A DNA stretch of 64,000 nucleotides. Origin: Oscillospiraceae bacterium (GTDB lineage Bacteria > Bacillota > Clostridia > Oscillospirales > Oscillospiraceae). Both the position numbers and the translations under genes were made by a program. The notes under the pieces were generated by a model. That model saw only the letters and a program-made list of their open reading frames with translations. It did no database searches and was not told the DNA's origin. The stretch covers positions 98,322 through 162,321 of the forward strand of contig JAHHRV010000005.1 of NCBI GenBank assembly GCA_020025595.1, given 5' to 3'. Positions 7,212 through 15,391 of this stretch are shown here, one piece after another; positions within the stretch are counted from its first letter, which is position 1, and the number at the start of each line of letters is the position of its first letter.

Positions 7212-8522
7212 ATGAAAAAGAAATACTGGATTATCCTTGCAGTTATATTGCTGGCTTTGGCAGTGATTCCGATTCCAACCGGAGTTTATGAGGACGGCGG
7301 TACCAGAGTTTATCAGGCGCTGACCTATAAAATTGTGGATTGGAACCGCATTTATACGGATGGCGGCAATGGCATTTATCACAAGACCCGTGTGTATTTG
7401 ATTCCCCATTGCTGGCAGCCTCTGGACAGTCTGTGGGAGCGGGAAGAAGAAAGTATGGAGCACACGCTCCGGGGAACCGTAACAGAGCTCCACGGAGAAA
7501 ATGTAACCGTTTCTGCTAATGATCCAGCGCATACCGGGGATTTTACATTTTCAGCCGAAGCTCTGGAGCCGCTGGACATTCAACCGGGTTCCCATGTCAT
7601 GGTAACCTATGTCGGTTCTGCTGCGGAGACGGCACCCAAGCAGATTACAGCCGTTCGCTGGAGTTTCGACCGGGATTCCCGTCCGGCTTCCTTTGACGGA
7701 GGCTGGATGGAGGAAACGCCTGTGGAAGAGGGAAGTGACCGTCTGCCGGCGGATGTTGTCATAACAGAAATATATTCAAACTGCTTTTTTGCACAGCCAG
7801 TGATTCCGCTGCCCTATACCATCAAAATCAATGGTGTCTTACCGGATAATTGGTGCATCGGAGATCAGGTAAAAGTCACTTACAAAAATCAGAGATATAA
7901 CGCTGAAATCCAGCGGGCCGAAGCGGATCTGGTTACCATCGGGCCCAGTGATTTTGAATTAGAGCCGGGAGTTGCCTATAAGCCCGTCATCTATCTCTAC
8001 CCGGAGCAGGAGACAGAAGTCGCAGTCAATCTGAAGCTGGATGGACAGTTGACCTGCACCTATCCCGCCTATCGTGACGGATGGAATGTGACTGCACAGC
8101 CGGACGGCACACTGACCGATGAAAGCGGAATGACTTACAATTATCTTTACTGGGAGGGAGAAACCGATACGCAGTATGATTTTTCAAAGGGCTTCTGCGT
8201 GCCGGGAGAAGAGACTGCCGCCTTTCTGGAAAAGGCGCTGTCTCAGCTGGGGCTTAGCCGGCGGGAGGCCAACGAGTTCATCGTCTATTGGCTGCCGCTG
8301 ATGCAGGACAATCCCTATAATATCATCGCATTTCAGGAGGATTGCTACCGGGATTCAGCGAAGCTCGTGGTATCCCCGGAACCTGATACCCTTATTCGAG
8401 TGTTTATGGCATGGAAGCCCTCAGAGCAGCAAATTTCCATGGAGCCGCAGGATCTGGCAGCGCCCCGGCGGAACGGTTTTACCGTTGTGGAGTGGGGCGG
8501 TACCATGGTTCCTATTCCTTGA
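7212..8522 (+). CDS. Membrane-anchored surface protein with a KPVIYLYPE domain
   Basis: 436 residues from the ATG at 7212 (AAAGGAGG eight bases upstream). An uncleaved signal or anchor helix (about 5-20, WIILAVILLALAVIPI) precedes two repeated beta-rich segments (about 85-140 and 180-240). In these, TVTELHGENVTVSA and VITEIYSNCFFAQP are followed by a charged VMVTYVG/VKVTYKN end, resembling OB-like barrels. The C-terminal half starts with KPVIYLYPE (about 258), a block I recognise as recurrent in uncharacterised surface proteins of gut Firmicutes. No catalytic motif is evident. Part of the sigma/anti-sigma operon. Confidence 0.65.
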   Translation: MKKKYWIILAVILLALAVIPIPTGVYEDGGTRVYQALTYKIVDWNRIYTDGGNGIYHKTRVYLIPHCWQPLDSLWEREEESMEHTLRGTVTELHGENVTVSANDPAHTGDFTFSAEALEPLDIQPGSHVMVTYVGSAAETAPKQITAVRWSFDRDSRPASFDGGWMEETPVEEGSDRLPADVVITEIYSNCFFAQPVIPLPYTIKINGVLPDNWCIGDQVKVTYKNQRYNAEIQRAEADLVTIGPSDFELEPGVAYKPVIYLYPEQETEVAVNLKLDGQLTCTYPAYRDGWNVTAQPDGTLTDESGMTYNYLYWEGETDTQYDFSKGFCVPGEETAAFLEKALSQLGLSRREANEFIVYWLPLMQDNPYNIIAFQEDCYRDSAKLVVSPEPDTLIRVFMAWKPSEQQISMEPQDLAAPRRNGFTVVEWGGTMVPIP

Positions 8523-8535
8523 TCCGAATAAATTG

Positions 8536-8577
8536 TCTGGTGAGTTGCTTTCCAAAGTGACTCACCAGATTTCTTTT
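8536..8577 (+). terminator. Terminator after the sigma-factor operon
   Basis: A TCTGGTGAGT...ACTCACCAGA ten-pair stem is followed by TTTCTTTT. Confidence 0.8.
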
Positions 8578-8853
8578 GCTTTGCGTTTTTCGGTTCTAAG
8601 ACTGAATTTCTCCTTGTTGCGGACAGAACGGAAATGCTCACTGCATGGTATATGAGGCAGCCGCATTAAGGACTCAACTAGATACTGAATCCTAAATATT
8701 GTGTTTTTTCGTAATTTTTCATAGAATTGCAAACGGTAAAGTGTAAATTATCTGGAGAAATAAAATTGTTACGACCGTACAGCCCGTAGAATTTGATGCA
8801 GGAAAGATGCAGTTATGATATAGTGTAATTATCATAAGTTGGAGGGAGGAGAC
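8578..8853. other. Intergenic region before the two-component system
   Basis: About 280 bases without a supported gene. It presumably holds the promoter of the response regulator; a TGATATAGT extended -10-like element lies near 8816-8824. I see no clear -35. Confidence 0.4.
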
Positions 8854-9510
8854 ATGATGATCGATATTTTAATTGTGGAGGATGAAATGCCGATCCGTGA
8901 GCTGCTTCGCATGAGCCTGACCGGAGCCGGATACCGCTGCATCTGCTGTGATAATGGCCTGAAGGCAGCTGATCTGCTGGAGGGAAATACATATGACCTG
9001 ATTTTACTGGATATCATGCTGCCCGGAATGGACGGCTTTGAACTCATGGAGTTCATTCGGTTGCTGGATATTCCGACCATTTTTATTACAGCCAAACGGG
9101 ATGTATCTGACAAAGTGAAAGGCCTCAGGATGGGGGCCGAGGATTATATCGTGAAGCCCTTTGACATTCAGGAGCTGCTTGCCCGGGTGGAGGGTGTTCT
9201 TCGCAGACATGGAAAGCTGGATGCGCAGCTGTCAGTCGGGGGCCTCGAAATCAACACGGAATCGATGCAGGTATCAAGAGCCGGCGAAGTGATTCCGCTG
9301 ACACACAAAGAGTATGAAATTTTACTGCTATTCGCCAGAAATCCGGGGATCGTGCTGTATAAAACGGTCATCTATGAACGGATTTGGGGAGGCGAGTACC
9401 CGGAGCACACCCGGACCGTAGAACTTCATGTGCAGCGGATGAAAAAGAAGGTTGGCTGGGAAGAGAAAATTAAGCCCGTTTATGCGGTTGGCTACCGTCT
9501 GGAGGTTTAG
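8854..9510 (+). CDS. OmpR/PhoB-family response regulator
   Basis: 218-residue two-component response regulator. The receiver domain (1-115) has the acidic pocket E9-D10, phospho-acceptor D53 in LILLDIMLPG, T79 and K101 in VKPFD. The winged-helix DNA-binding domain (about 125-218) has LTHKEYEILLLFARN and HTRTVELHVQRMKKK. The start is ATG 8854 behind a GGAGGGAGGA site. The sensor kinase begins two bases after the stop, so the pair forms one unit. It likely controls its own operon and the lipoprotein genes downstream. Confidence 0.93.
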   Translation: MMIDILIVEDEMPIRELLRMSLTGAGYRCICCDNGLKAADLLEGNTYDLILLDIMLPGMDGFELMEFIRLLDIPTIFITAKRDVSDKVKGLRMGAEDYIVKPFDIQELLARVEGVLRRHGKLDAQLSVGGLEINTESMQVSRAGEVIPLTHKEYEILLLFARNPGIVLYKTVIYERIWGGEYPEHTRTVELHVQRMKKKVGWEEKIKPVYAVGYRLEV

Positions 9511-9512
9511 AA

Positions 9513-10895
9513 ATGCGATTCCGAACGAAACTGGTGCTTTGGATCAGCGTAGTACTGGCGCTCAGTCTGGGAATCAGCGGAACGGCGCTCATTGTGTCCT
9601 CCTTTGAATCCGCTTTGCAGGCGGAAGAGGAAAATGCGCGTGAAAATCAGAAGAATCTACATCAGATGCTGGGACTTCTGACTCTGGCAGATGAATCCGA
9701 TTCTGTTGATCTCCATGAGTCTCTCGATAAACTGATGCAGGATCAAAAGCAACCGATTTGCTTCCGAATAGATCAGGAAGTCTTATATGAGCATCAGGCA
9801 TCCCTGCTGCCCAGCAATCTGTCAGTGGCAAAGCCAGGCACCTGCTCCGTCATGGTGCTGGAGGATGTGCATGGCCCGGCACTGCTGGTTCAAAGCGCTA
9901 TGGAGCATCACGGAAATCTCTATGATATTCAGCTGCGGCAGGATCTTACCGAAATCTATCGCAATCGGGATAATCAGGTCGCGTTTTTCGTCCGGATTTA
10001 TCTGGCAGTTCTGGGAATCGGAATTTTGGGAGCGCTGGTTATTTCCAGGTTTTTGACGAAGCCGCTGCGGATGCTGCAACAGACCGTCCGGCAGATTTCA
10101 GATGGCAACCTTTCAATTCGAACTGGGATTCATTCCCGGGACGAGTTTGAGGCGCTGTCCCGGGATTTTAATTCTATGGCAGATCATCTGCAGAGCAATA
10201 TTGAGGATCTGGAAAAACAGATGGAGCAGCAGCGCTCGTTCATGGGTGCCTTTTCCCACGAACTCAAGACACCAATGACAGCCATGATTGGATATGCAGA
10301 CCTATTAAGGCAGGACAGTCTGTCGGCAGCAGATCGGATGCAGGCGGCAGACTATATCTTTTCGGAGGGAAAACGGCTGGAGCGTCTGTCCCACAAACTG
10401 CTGCAGCTTCTGCTGGTGCAGAATGAACCGCTTCAGCTGCGGCAGACAGCGCTGAGCACTCTTGTGAATGAAGTTCAGGAGAGTATTCGTCCGAAGCTTG
10501 ACCTGGTTCAGCTTTCCGTAACCGTGGAAGATGCAGTGGTGTGGGTGGAGCCGGATCTCACCAAATCCCTCCTGCTCAATCTGCTGGACAACGCCATCAA
10601 AGCAGTTCGTTCCGATGGAACCATCGTTCTGACTGCAAAACCAATCCCGAGCGGCTGTGTGTTTTCCATAGCAGACAATGGAAGAGGCATGGAACAAGCT
10701 GAGCTGGAGCGAATCACAGAGCCGTTCTACCGGGTGGACAAATCCCGTTCCCGGCTGCAGGGCGGTGCGGGACTGGGATTGGCGCTGTGCCGTGAAATTG
10801 TTCATCTGCACAAAGGGCAGCTTCGATTTGAGAGCGCACCGGGTGTGGGAACCAGGGTGACGGTAACACTCTTCGGGGAGGGAGGAATATCATGA
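9513..10895 (+). CDS. Sensor histidine kinase
   Basis: 460-residue transmembrane kinase. TM1 is about 7-29. An extracytoplasmic sensor region spans about 30-150. TM2 is about 155-178. It is followed by a HAMP linker (KPLRMLQQTVRQISDG), a HisKA dimerisation domain with phospho-acceptor H249 in GAFSHELKTP, and a HATPase domain with N box LLNLLDNAIKA, ADNGRGM and GAGLGLALC. It phosphorylates the adjacent response regulator. The signal is unknown; location beside envelope lipoproteins suggests wall or membrane sensing. The next gene overlaps by four bases. Confidence 0.93.
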   Translation: MRFRTKLVLWISVVLALSLGISGTALIVSSFESALQAEEENARENQKNLHQMLGLLTLADESDSVDLHESLDKLMQDQKQPICFRIDQEVLYEHQASLLPSNLSVAKPGTCSVMVLEDVHGPALLVQSAMEHHGNLYDIQLRQDLTEIYRNRDNQVAFFVRIYLAVLGIGILGALVISRFLTKPLRMLQQTVRQISDGNLSIRTGIHSRDEFEALSRDFNSMADHLQSNIEDLEKQMEQQRSFMGAFSHELKTPMTAMIGYADLLRQDSLSAADRMQAADYIFSEGKRLERLSHKLLQLLLVQNEPLQLRQTALSTLVNEVQESIRPKLDLVQLSVTVEDAVVWVEPDLTKSLLLNLLDNAIKAVRSDGTIVLTAKPIPSGCVFSIADNGRGMEQAELERITEPFYRVDKSRSRLQGGAGLGLALCREIVHLHKGQLRFESAPGVGTRVTVTLFGEGGIS

Positions 10896-11611
10896 GGGGT
10901 CGATTCAGCAAGGGCGTGTTTTTGGCATTCTTTCTGGTGATTCTCACGGCCTGCGGATGTCTGCCGTCGATCGTGCTCCGGCTTGCCGATACACAGCACC
11001 GGGACACAGAGCAGATTTCTCAGATGAATGTGAATCTTCCCGAGCGGATGGAAAAGGATCTGAGCATGGAGGAAAAGCTGCTGCTTCTGGACGGCGTTTG
11101 GATTGATCTGAAGGAAGGGCACAAATCTCCGCAGCAGATTCAAGAAGATGTGCGTGCACAGCTGGATCAGTACGAGGCGCATGGACTGATTCCCGATACA
11201 CTTTTGGAGATGCCTTTTACCTTTACGCCGTTTCTGTGCTGCAATAAGGAACACCCGGAGCAGAATAATACGGTCTGGATTCTCGCCTCCGGGAATGGGG
11301 ATTACGAGGAACTGGAAAGCATCGGGCTGACTGTGGATGAGGAAACCGGACACATCCTAGAAATCAATGTGACGGCTCCCGGGCTGTTCGACGAGGAAAT
11401 GATTTCTTCACAGGTTTCCGAAGCAGGCTCGGTATTCTTAGATAACCTGGGTTTTGCGCAGCTTACCGGGATCAGCCTGAGCGGGCAGCAGTGCGCTTCT
11501 GTGGAATACACAATTGAGTCAGAAAGCGAACCGGGCACGGTACTTGGTACACTGACAGTTTGTATGGAACAGGATCAGTTTTATACACATTTTCAGATGA
11601 TGCAGCCCTGA
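10892..11611 (+). CDS. Lipoprotein of unknown function co-operonic with the kinase
   Basis: 239 residues starting at an ATG that overlaps the kinase stop (ATGA). A type II signal peptide (about 1-22) ends in the lipobox LTAC, giving a lipid-anchored C21. The mature part is acidic and contains an early helical segment (MEKDLSMEEKLLLLDGVW). Mixed alpha/beta sequence follows. No known domain is recognised. Coupling to a histidine kinase suggests that it modulates or assists sensing at the membrane surface; that is inference. Confidence 0.7.
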   Translation: MRGRFSKGVFLAFFLVILTACGCLPSIVLRLADTQHRDTEQISQMNVNLPERMEKDLSMEEKLLLLDGVWIDLKEGHKSPQQIQEDVRAQLDQYEAHGLIPDTLLEMPFTFTPFLCCNKEHPEQNNTVWILASGNGDYEELESIGLTVDEETGHILEINVTAPGLFDEEMISSQVSEAGSVFLDNLGFAQLTGISLSGQQCASVEYTIESESEPGTVLGTLTVCMEQDQFYTHFQMMQP

Positions 11612-11633
11612 TGCAGAATCTGCCTGAAAGATG

Positions 11634-11685
11634 ATGCACCCTTTTTCTATGATGGGATTAACCCAATAGAAGAAGGGTGCATTTT
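11634..11685 (+). terminator. Long-stem terminator after the two-component operon
   Basis: ATGCACCCTT and AAGGGTGCAT arms extend inward through TTCTAT/ATAGAA to a long, nearly perfect stem, then TTTTC. It separates the operon from the transpeptidase-like gene. Confidence 0.7.
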
Positions 11686-11704
11686 CTGAATGGAGGGATT
11701 TCTC

Positions 11705-13306
11705 ATGAAAAAAGCTGCATGGATGATTAGCTTTTGTACGCTTGTGCTTTTGGCGGCAGGATGTGCAAGGGAGACAGTCCTGTCCGATACTACGGCTGCA
11801 ACAACCGGCACATCAGTCGTAACGGTGCCTGAAATGACCACTGTGCCTCCAACAGTGCCCTCCTCACTGGTTCTTCCGGATTCGTTTGAGGTATTCAGAA
11901 GCCCAGAGGAAATCTATGTATTTCCGTATTTGGAGGTGGATCTGTTACAGGCAAAGGAGGCCGCAGGAAAGGCTGCGGAGCTGTTTGCGGCTGAGCCCGG
12001 AGTGAAAACATTTTACCGGGAATGTCTGGAGTTTGACCCCATCCTGACCGACATTCATGTGCGGCAGCAAATCGCTGAAAAACAGATTCCGGGCTGGACG
12101 GAGGAAGATTACTATCGTCACTTTATCTCATTCACACTGGTATACACCGCGACCTATGACCATAGCCTGACATTTGTTCCGGATGCATCGCACCAGGCCG
12201 TGGGCATCCATCTGATTCGCCAGAGTATGAAGGATGCATGGAGCGTGCACAGCACCGGAGTGCCCGTTTCCGATTATTCCCAGGTGCTGACAGAGCCGAT
12301 TTTGCCGGATACGGTCGAGCCCTTGGAAGAACGAATTCTGGCAGTGTATGGTCCGGTGGGGGATGAATACTGGGCTTATCAGGAGTCCGGCGAAACGGAG
12401 GCGGTTTACCTGCGCAAGTATACGGCATCTGTGACGCCCCTGGAGCAGAGCGAGCAACCAGCTTCGCCCATTGAAACAGCATTCGTGGAACAGACGGAAC
12501 CGGAGCCGACAGATGCGCCTGTTTTGCGGGAGTCCGTGTTCCAGACAGGAAGCCCCATATCTCCCCAGCCGGGAGATACCACGGCCACATGGAATCCCGG
12601 GAAGGCGGATGCTTATCCGGAAGATTTCGACTGTACACCGGAGCAGTTTTTTGAAAAATGGCTGGATGTGGAGGGCCTGACCTTTCAGGAGCTGATGGAT
12701 CGGGGCTGCAGCCAGCTGGTGATCGTGTCTGCGCAGAAGTCGGACGGAGTAGAAACGCTGACTACCTGCTATGAGCAGGACCCAAACGGCAACTGGAACG
12801 CTGTGGATGGCTTGATTCAGATGATGGGGCACACCGGCTCCAACGGAATCTGCCATGAGCGCAAACGCAATACAAATACCTCTCCGGCAGGTTTGTGGAA
12901 GCTGGGAACCGCATTTGGAAACGCGGCTGAACCCGATGGCCTGCATATTCCGTGGAGACAGATCACACCCCAGTCGGACTGGGTTTGCGATGCTGATTCC
13001 ATTTACTTCAATACCTGGCAGGAGCGGAATGATCCGGCACTTTCGGAAGGATGGAACTACGGGGATGTGGAACATCTGGAAGACTATCCCAATGCCTATG
13101 CGTATGCCTGTGTCATCGAATTCAATACGGCTCCCTATACGATTCCCGACCGGGGCTGTGCAATTTTCTTCCATTGCAGCCGGGGAGCTACAGGCGGCTG
13201 CATTGGTCTTTCCCAGCGTGACATGGTACAGGTTCTCCAATGGATGGATGCAGAACAGAATCCATTCATTCTGATCACAGGCGAGCAAAAGCATTGCTCT
13301 GAATGA
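11705..13306 (+). CDS. L,D-transpeptidase-like (YkuD fold) lipoprotein
   Basis: 533 residues from ATG 11705 (GGAGG site). A lipoprotein signal peptide ends in LLAAGC. A T/P-rich linker (about 25-55) follows, then a long helical domain and a second low-complexity linker (about 255-300). The C-terminal catalytic domain has an HCSRGATGGCIGL core, with H490 and C499 arranged as in YkuD/YafK L,D-transpeptidases. Family role: forms or trims 3-3 peptidoglycan cross-links, or attaches proteins to the wall. The classical spacing HxGT..SxGCIRM is modified here (GGCIGL), so the enzyme belongs to a divergent branch. It likely acts in the envelope response controlled by the upstream regulators. Confidence 0.75.
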   Translation: MKKAAWMISFCTLVLLAAGCARETVLSDTTAATTGTSVVTVPEMTTVPPTVPSSLVLPDSFEVFRSPEEIYVFPYLEVDLLQAKEAAGKAAELFAAEPGVKTFYRECLEFDPILTDIHVRQQIAEKQIPGWTEEDYYRHFISFTLVYTATYDHSLTFVPDASHQAVGIHLIRQSMKDAWSVHSTGVPVSDYSQVLTEPILPDTVEPLEERILAVYGPVGDEYWAYQESGETEAVYLRKYTASVTPLEQSEQPASPIETAFVEQTEPEPTDAPVLRESVFQTGSPISPQPGDTTATWNPGKADAYPEDFDCTPEQFFEKWLDVEGLTFQELMDRGCSQLVIVSAQKSDGVETLTTCYEQDPNGNWNAVDGLIQMMGHTGSNGICHERKRNTNTSPAGLWKLGTAFGNAAEPDGLHIPWRQITPQSDWVCDADSIYFNTWQERNDPALSEGWNYGDVEHLEDYPNAYAYACVIEFNTAPYTIPDRGCAIFFHCSRGATGGCIGLSQRDMVQVLQWMDAEQNPFILITGEQKHCSE

Positions 13307-13366
13307 TCGAAATAGCTCATCATTGTTCTATCAAGAAGTAACTGCGTGTTAGATATATGCGGATAA

Positions 13367-13546
13367 ATCTGTCCGAAATCACCCATAAGCACAATACCAC
13401 CCCTTGCGACAATCCATGATTTATACGAGGGCGTTTCTTCCATACCGCATAGGGCACTGCCGGTACTGAAACAGCATCCGAAAGAAGCTGTAGCGCAATA
13501 TAACCGCGATCTTACCCCATGGAATCGACAGGTCAGAGAGAAATAG
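13367..13546 (+). pseudogene. Remnant frame of unknown origin
   Basis: An open stretch without a start ends at TAG 13544 and reads protein-like (RALPVLKQHPKEAVAQYN, then LTPWNRQVREK). The opposite strand over the same bases is also open (RGGIVLMGDFGQIYPHIS), so the true coding strand is uncertain. Probably the tail of a deleted mobile-element gene at the left edge of the accessory block. Confidence 0.3.
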
Positions 13547-13548
13547 AG

Positions 13549-13581
13549 AACCGCCGCTATGGTGTTACCCATGCGGCGGTT
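13549..13581 (-). terminator. GC-rich hairpin after the YcaQ-like gene
   Basis: AACCGCCGC and GCGGCGGTT arms sit just downstream of the minus-strand stop at 13592. The T tract is broken (CTCTATTTCTC), so termination is probable but not certain. Confidence 0.5.
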
Positions 13582-13591
13582 GCACACATTG

Positions 13592-14749
13592 TTATGCCTT
13601 ATTAAATATTTCAAAGCGCTTAATCGCAGATGCCAGGCTATTCTCTATGGTTTTTGTCAATTCCACAGTGGGCTCAAACCATATATTAGAAACATTTAAT
13701 TTCTTGGATTTTCTGTCATATTTCATCTCTATTCTACCAATAAAGCTCTCTCCGTAAAGAATTGGCAATACATAATATCCATACTTGCGTTCTGATGCAG
13801 GTGTATATATTTCCCATTTGTAATCAAAGTCCCAAACGGCTTTTATCAAATTTCGATCCCACATCATATTGTCTAAAGGAGCTATAAATTCACAACGCGG
13901 CGTTTCATGTCCTTTTTCTTTCATATAATCAATAATCTTTATATCTTCGGTACGACAATATAATGGATCTTTCATATTCTCCGCTTTAATGGAAACGATA
14001 TGGGATTCGGACAGAAGTTCTGCAAAAATAGTGTTTCGTTCATTTGCTTTCAAGCCTGGAATCCCAAGCCAAGCATCAGATGCCCGATTCCACATGAATC
14101 CCAAGGAACCGATCCTTTGCAAAACACGCCATTTTTTATGGTCAAAATCATTGGGGTATGGGTCTGCTTCCCTTAGAATATCTTCTGGCAGGCACTTCTC
14201 AATCAAATCATAATACTTAATATTTCCTTCCTTATGATGGATTGCTAATTCTCCGCTAAAATACATATGTTCAAGTGCTGCCCGTGAAAGTTTGGTTTTA
14301 CTCCAATACCAGTCAACCTTTTGAGACAAATTCAGGTCAGAAGAGCAAAGCGGACCGCTCTCAGAAACAGCCGCAATGATTTGGCCATGTACCTGTTGGA
14401 TATCATCGTGACTTCGTTCCCAATTACGATGATATGCCCTTTCTCGTTCAAAATACTTCCAGTTTTCTATCGGGATAATGGAGAGGTTTTTATCAAAGTA
14501 ATCCAGTAATTTTCGATCGCAATACAACAATTCATATAGCATTTGTTTGGTAAAGCCTTTGACTCTGGACTGCAAAACAATCTCTGAATTCTTTCCGCAC
14601 ACATCAATCGGGTCAAACTGAATACAGCCTGCCTGTCGGATGAACTCAAGAACGCCGCTTTTTCCTATAAATCTATGATTCCCTAGTAGCCCCTGCTTAT
14701 ATAGGATAAATTTCCGGACATCGTCGTTATTGAGATATATTTCCTCCAT
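13592..14749 (-). CDS. YcaQ-like winged-helix protein (HTH_42 family)
   Basis: 385 residues matching the winged helix DNA-binding/YcaQ family. E. coli YcaQ and its Streptomyces relative AlkZ are DNA glycosylases that unhook interstrand crosslinks. Seen: the N-terminal helix-turn-helix block with CIQFDPIDV (family QxDP region, about 42-50) and FDKNLSIIPIENWKYF. A middle segment has SRAALEHMYFSGELAI, and the C-terminal FIAPLDNMMWDRNLI is followed by beta strands. AlkZ-type enzymes protect producers from DNA-alkylating natural products; the role here is inferred. It precedes no obvious operon partner, although the GNAT gene lies 15 bases upstream on the same strand, so the two may be co-transcribed. 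Confidence 0.8.
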   Translation of the reverse strand: MEEIYLNNDDVRKFILYKQGLLGNHRFIGKSGVLEFIRQAGCIQFDPIDVCGKNSEIVLQSRVKGFTKQMLYELLYCDRKLLDYFDKNLSIIPIENWKYFERERAYHRNWERSHDDIQQVHGQIIAAVSESGPLCSSDLNLSQKVDWYWSKTKLSRAALEHMYFSGELAIHHKEGNIKYYDLIEKCLPEDILREADPYPNDFDHKKWRVLQRIGSLGFMWNRASDAWLGIPGLKANERNTIFAELLSESHIVSIKAENMKDPLYCRTEDIKIIDYMKEKGHETPRCEFIAPLDNMMWDRNLIKAVWDFDYKWEIYTPASERKYGYYVLPILYGESFIGRIEMKYDRKSKKLNVSNIWFEPTVELTKTIENSLASAIKRFEIFNKA

Positions 14750-14764
14750 TTTAACTCCTCGCTT

Positions 14765-15328
14765 CTATTTCTGCAGGACATAATAATCGTCATAATTCGT
14801 TCCATCATGCCCAATCAGTTTTTCTTCTGAAGCCAAAAAGCCTAACCGTGTGATTGCCAGTCTTCGTTCACAAGCAAAGGGAGGAACTTTTGTTGCAATA
14901 ACCTGACACATAAACAATTCAAATACGGATGGCAGGATCAGCGACAGAATATCAAAAATACTTTCTTCCTGCTCATAATCACTCCTCAGATCAAGTCTTA
15001 ACAAACCGCAATGATTGAAATAATCATTTGACTTCCGATGAAATAATTCAATCGTTCCGATTGCTTCATTCGTTATTTTGGATACAATGGTCAAACGGAC
15101 GAATCCTTGCCTGCAGTACTCCAAAAGCCAATACTCAATTGCCTGTTCCATCCTGCTTTCAGTTGTGTAATAAAAATCGTCTCCACCACAATTATCACTA
15201 TTGAAGAATGGTACAGCTTTTTTATCAGAATACACTTTTAGCAAGTCTTTTTTGTCTGCTTTGCTTACCATTCTTAACAGGTAATGATTGTTTTCATATA
15301 CAGGGCATTTTTCATATGGGTTTATCAT
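14765..15328 (-). CDS. GNAT-family N-acetyltransferase
   Basis: 187-residue single-domain GNAT protein of the RimJ/RimL-like type, with NNHYLLRMVSKADKKDLLK at the start and AIGTIELFHRKSND in the strand 4 region. The C-terminal half has TRLGFLASEEK. The acyl-CoA R-x-x-G-x-G loop is weak (RSDYEQEES at about 116-124), so activity is not assured. AAGGAGG lies just before the ATG. A WYL-domain regulator gene lies upstream, with a perfect palindrome between them. Substrate unknown. Confidence 0.75.
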   Translation of the reverse strand: MINPYEKCPVYENNHYLLRMVSKADKKDLLKVYSDKKAVPFFNSDNCGGDDFYYTTESRMEQAIEYWLLEYCRQGFVRLTIVSKITNEAIGTIELFHRKSNDYFNHCGLLRLDLRSDYEQEESIFDILSLILPSVFELFMCQVIATKVPPFACERRLAITRLGFLASEEKLIGHDGTNYDDYYVLQK

Positions 15329-15365
15329 GAGACTACCTCCTTTTTTATTAACACTATATCACAGC

Positions 15366-15391
15366 AACTATGACAACAGTATGTCATAGTT
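15366..15391. promoter_or_regulatory. Perfect palindrome, candidate WYL-regulator operator
   Basis: AACTATGACA (15366-15375), six-base gap, TGTCATAGTT (15382-15391). It overlaps the WYL gene stop codon and sits about 40 bases before the GNAT start, next to a TATAGT -10-like element on the minus strand. No T tract follows, so an operator is favoured over a terminator. Confidence 0.5.

Noticed and set aside
12128..13294. Minus-strand open frame of 388 codons
   Set aside because: Lies opposite the transpeptidase-like lipoprotein, whose plus-strand frame has a signal peptide and active site. The antisense product has no recognisable domain.
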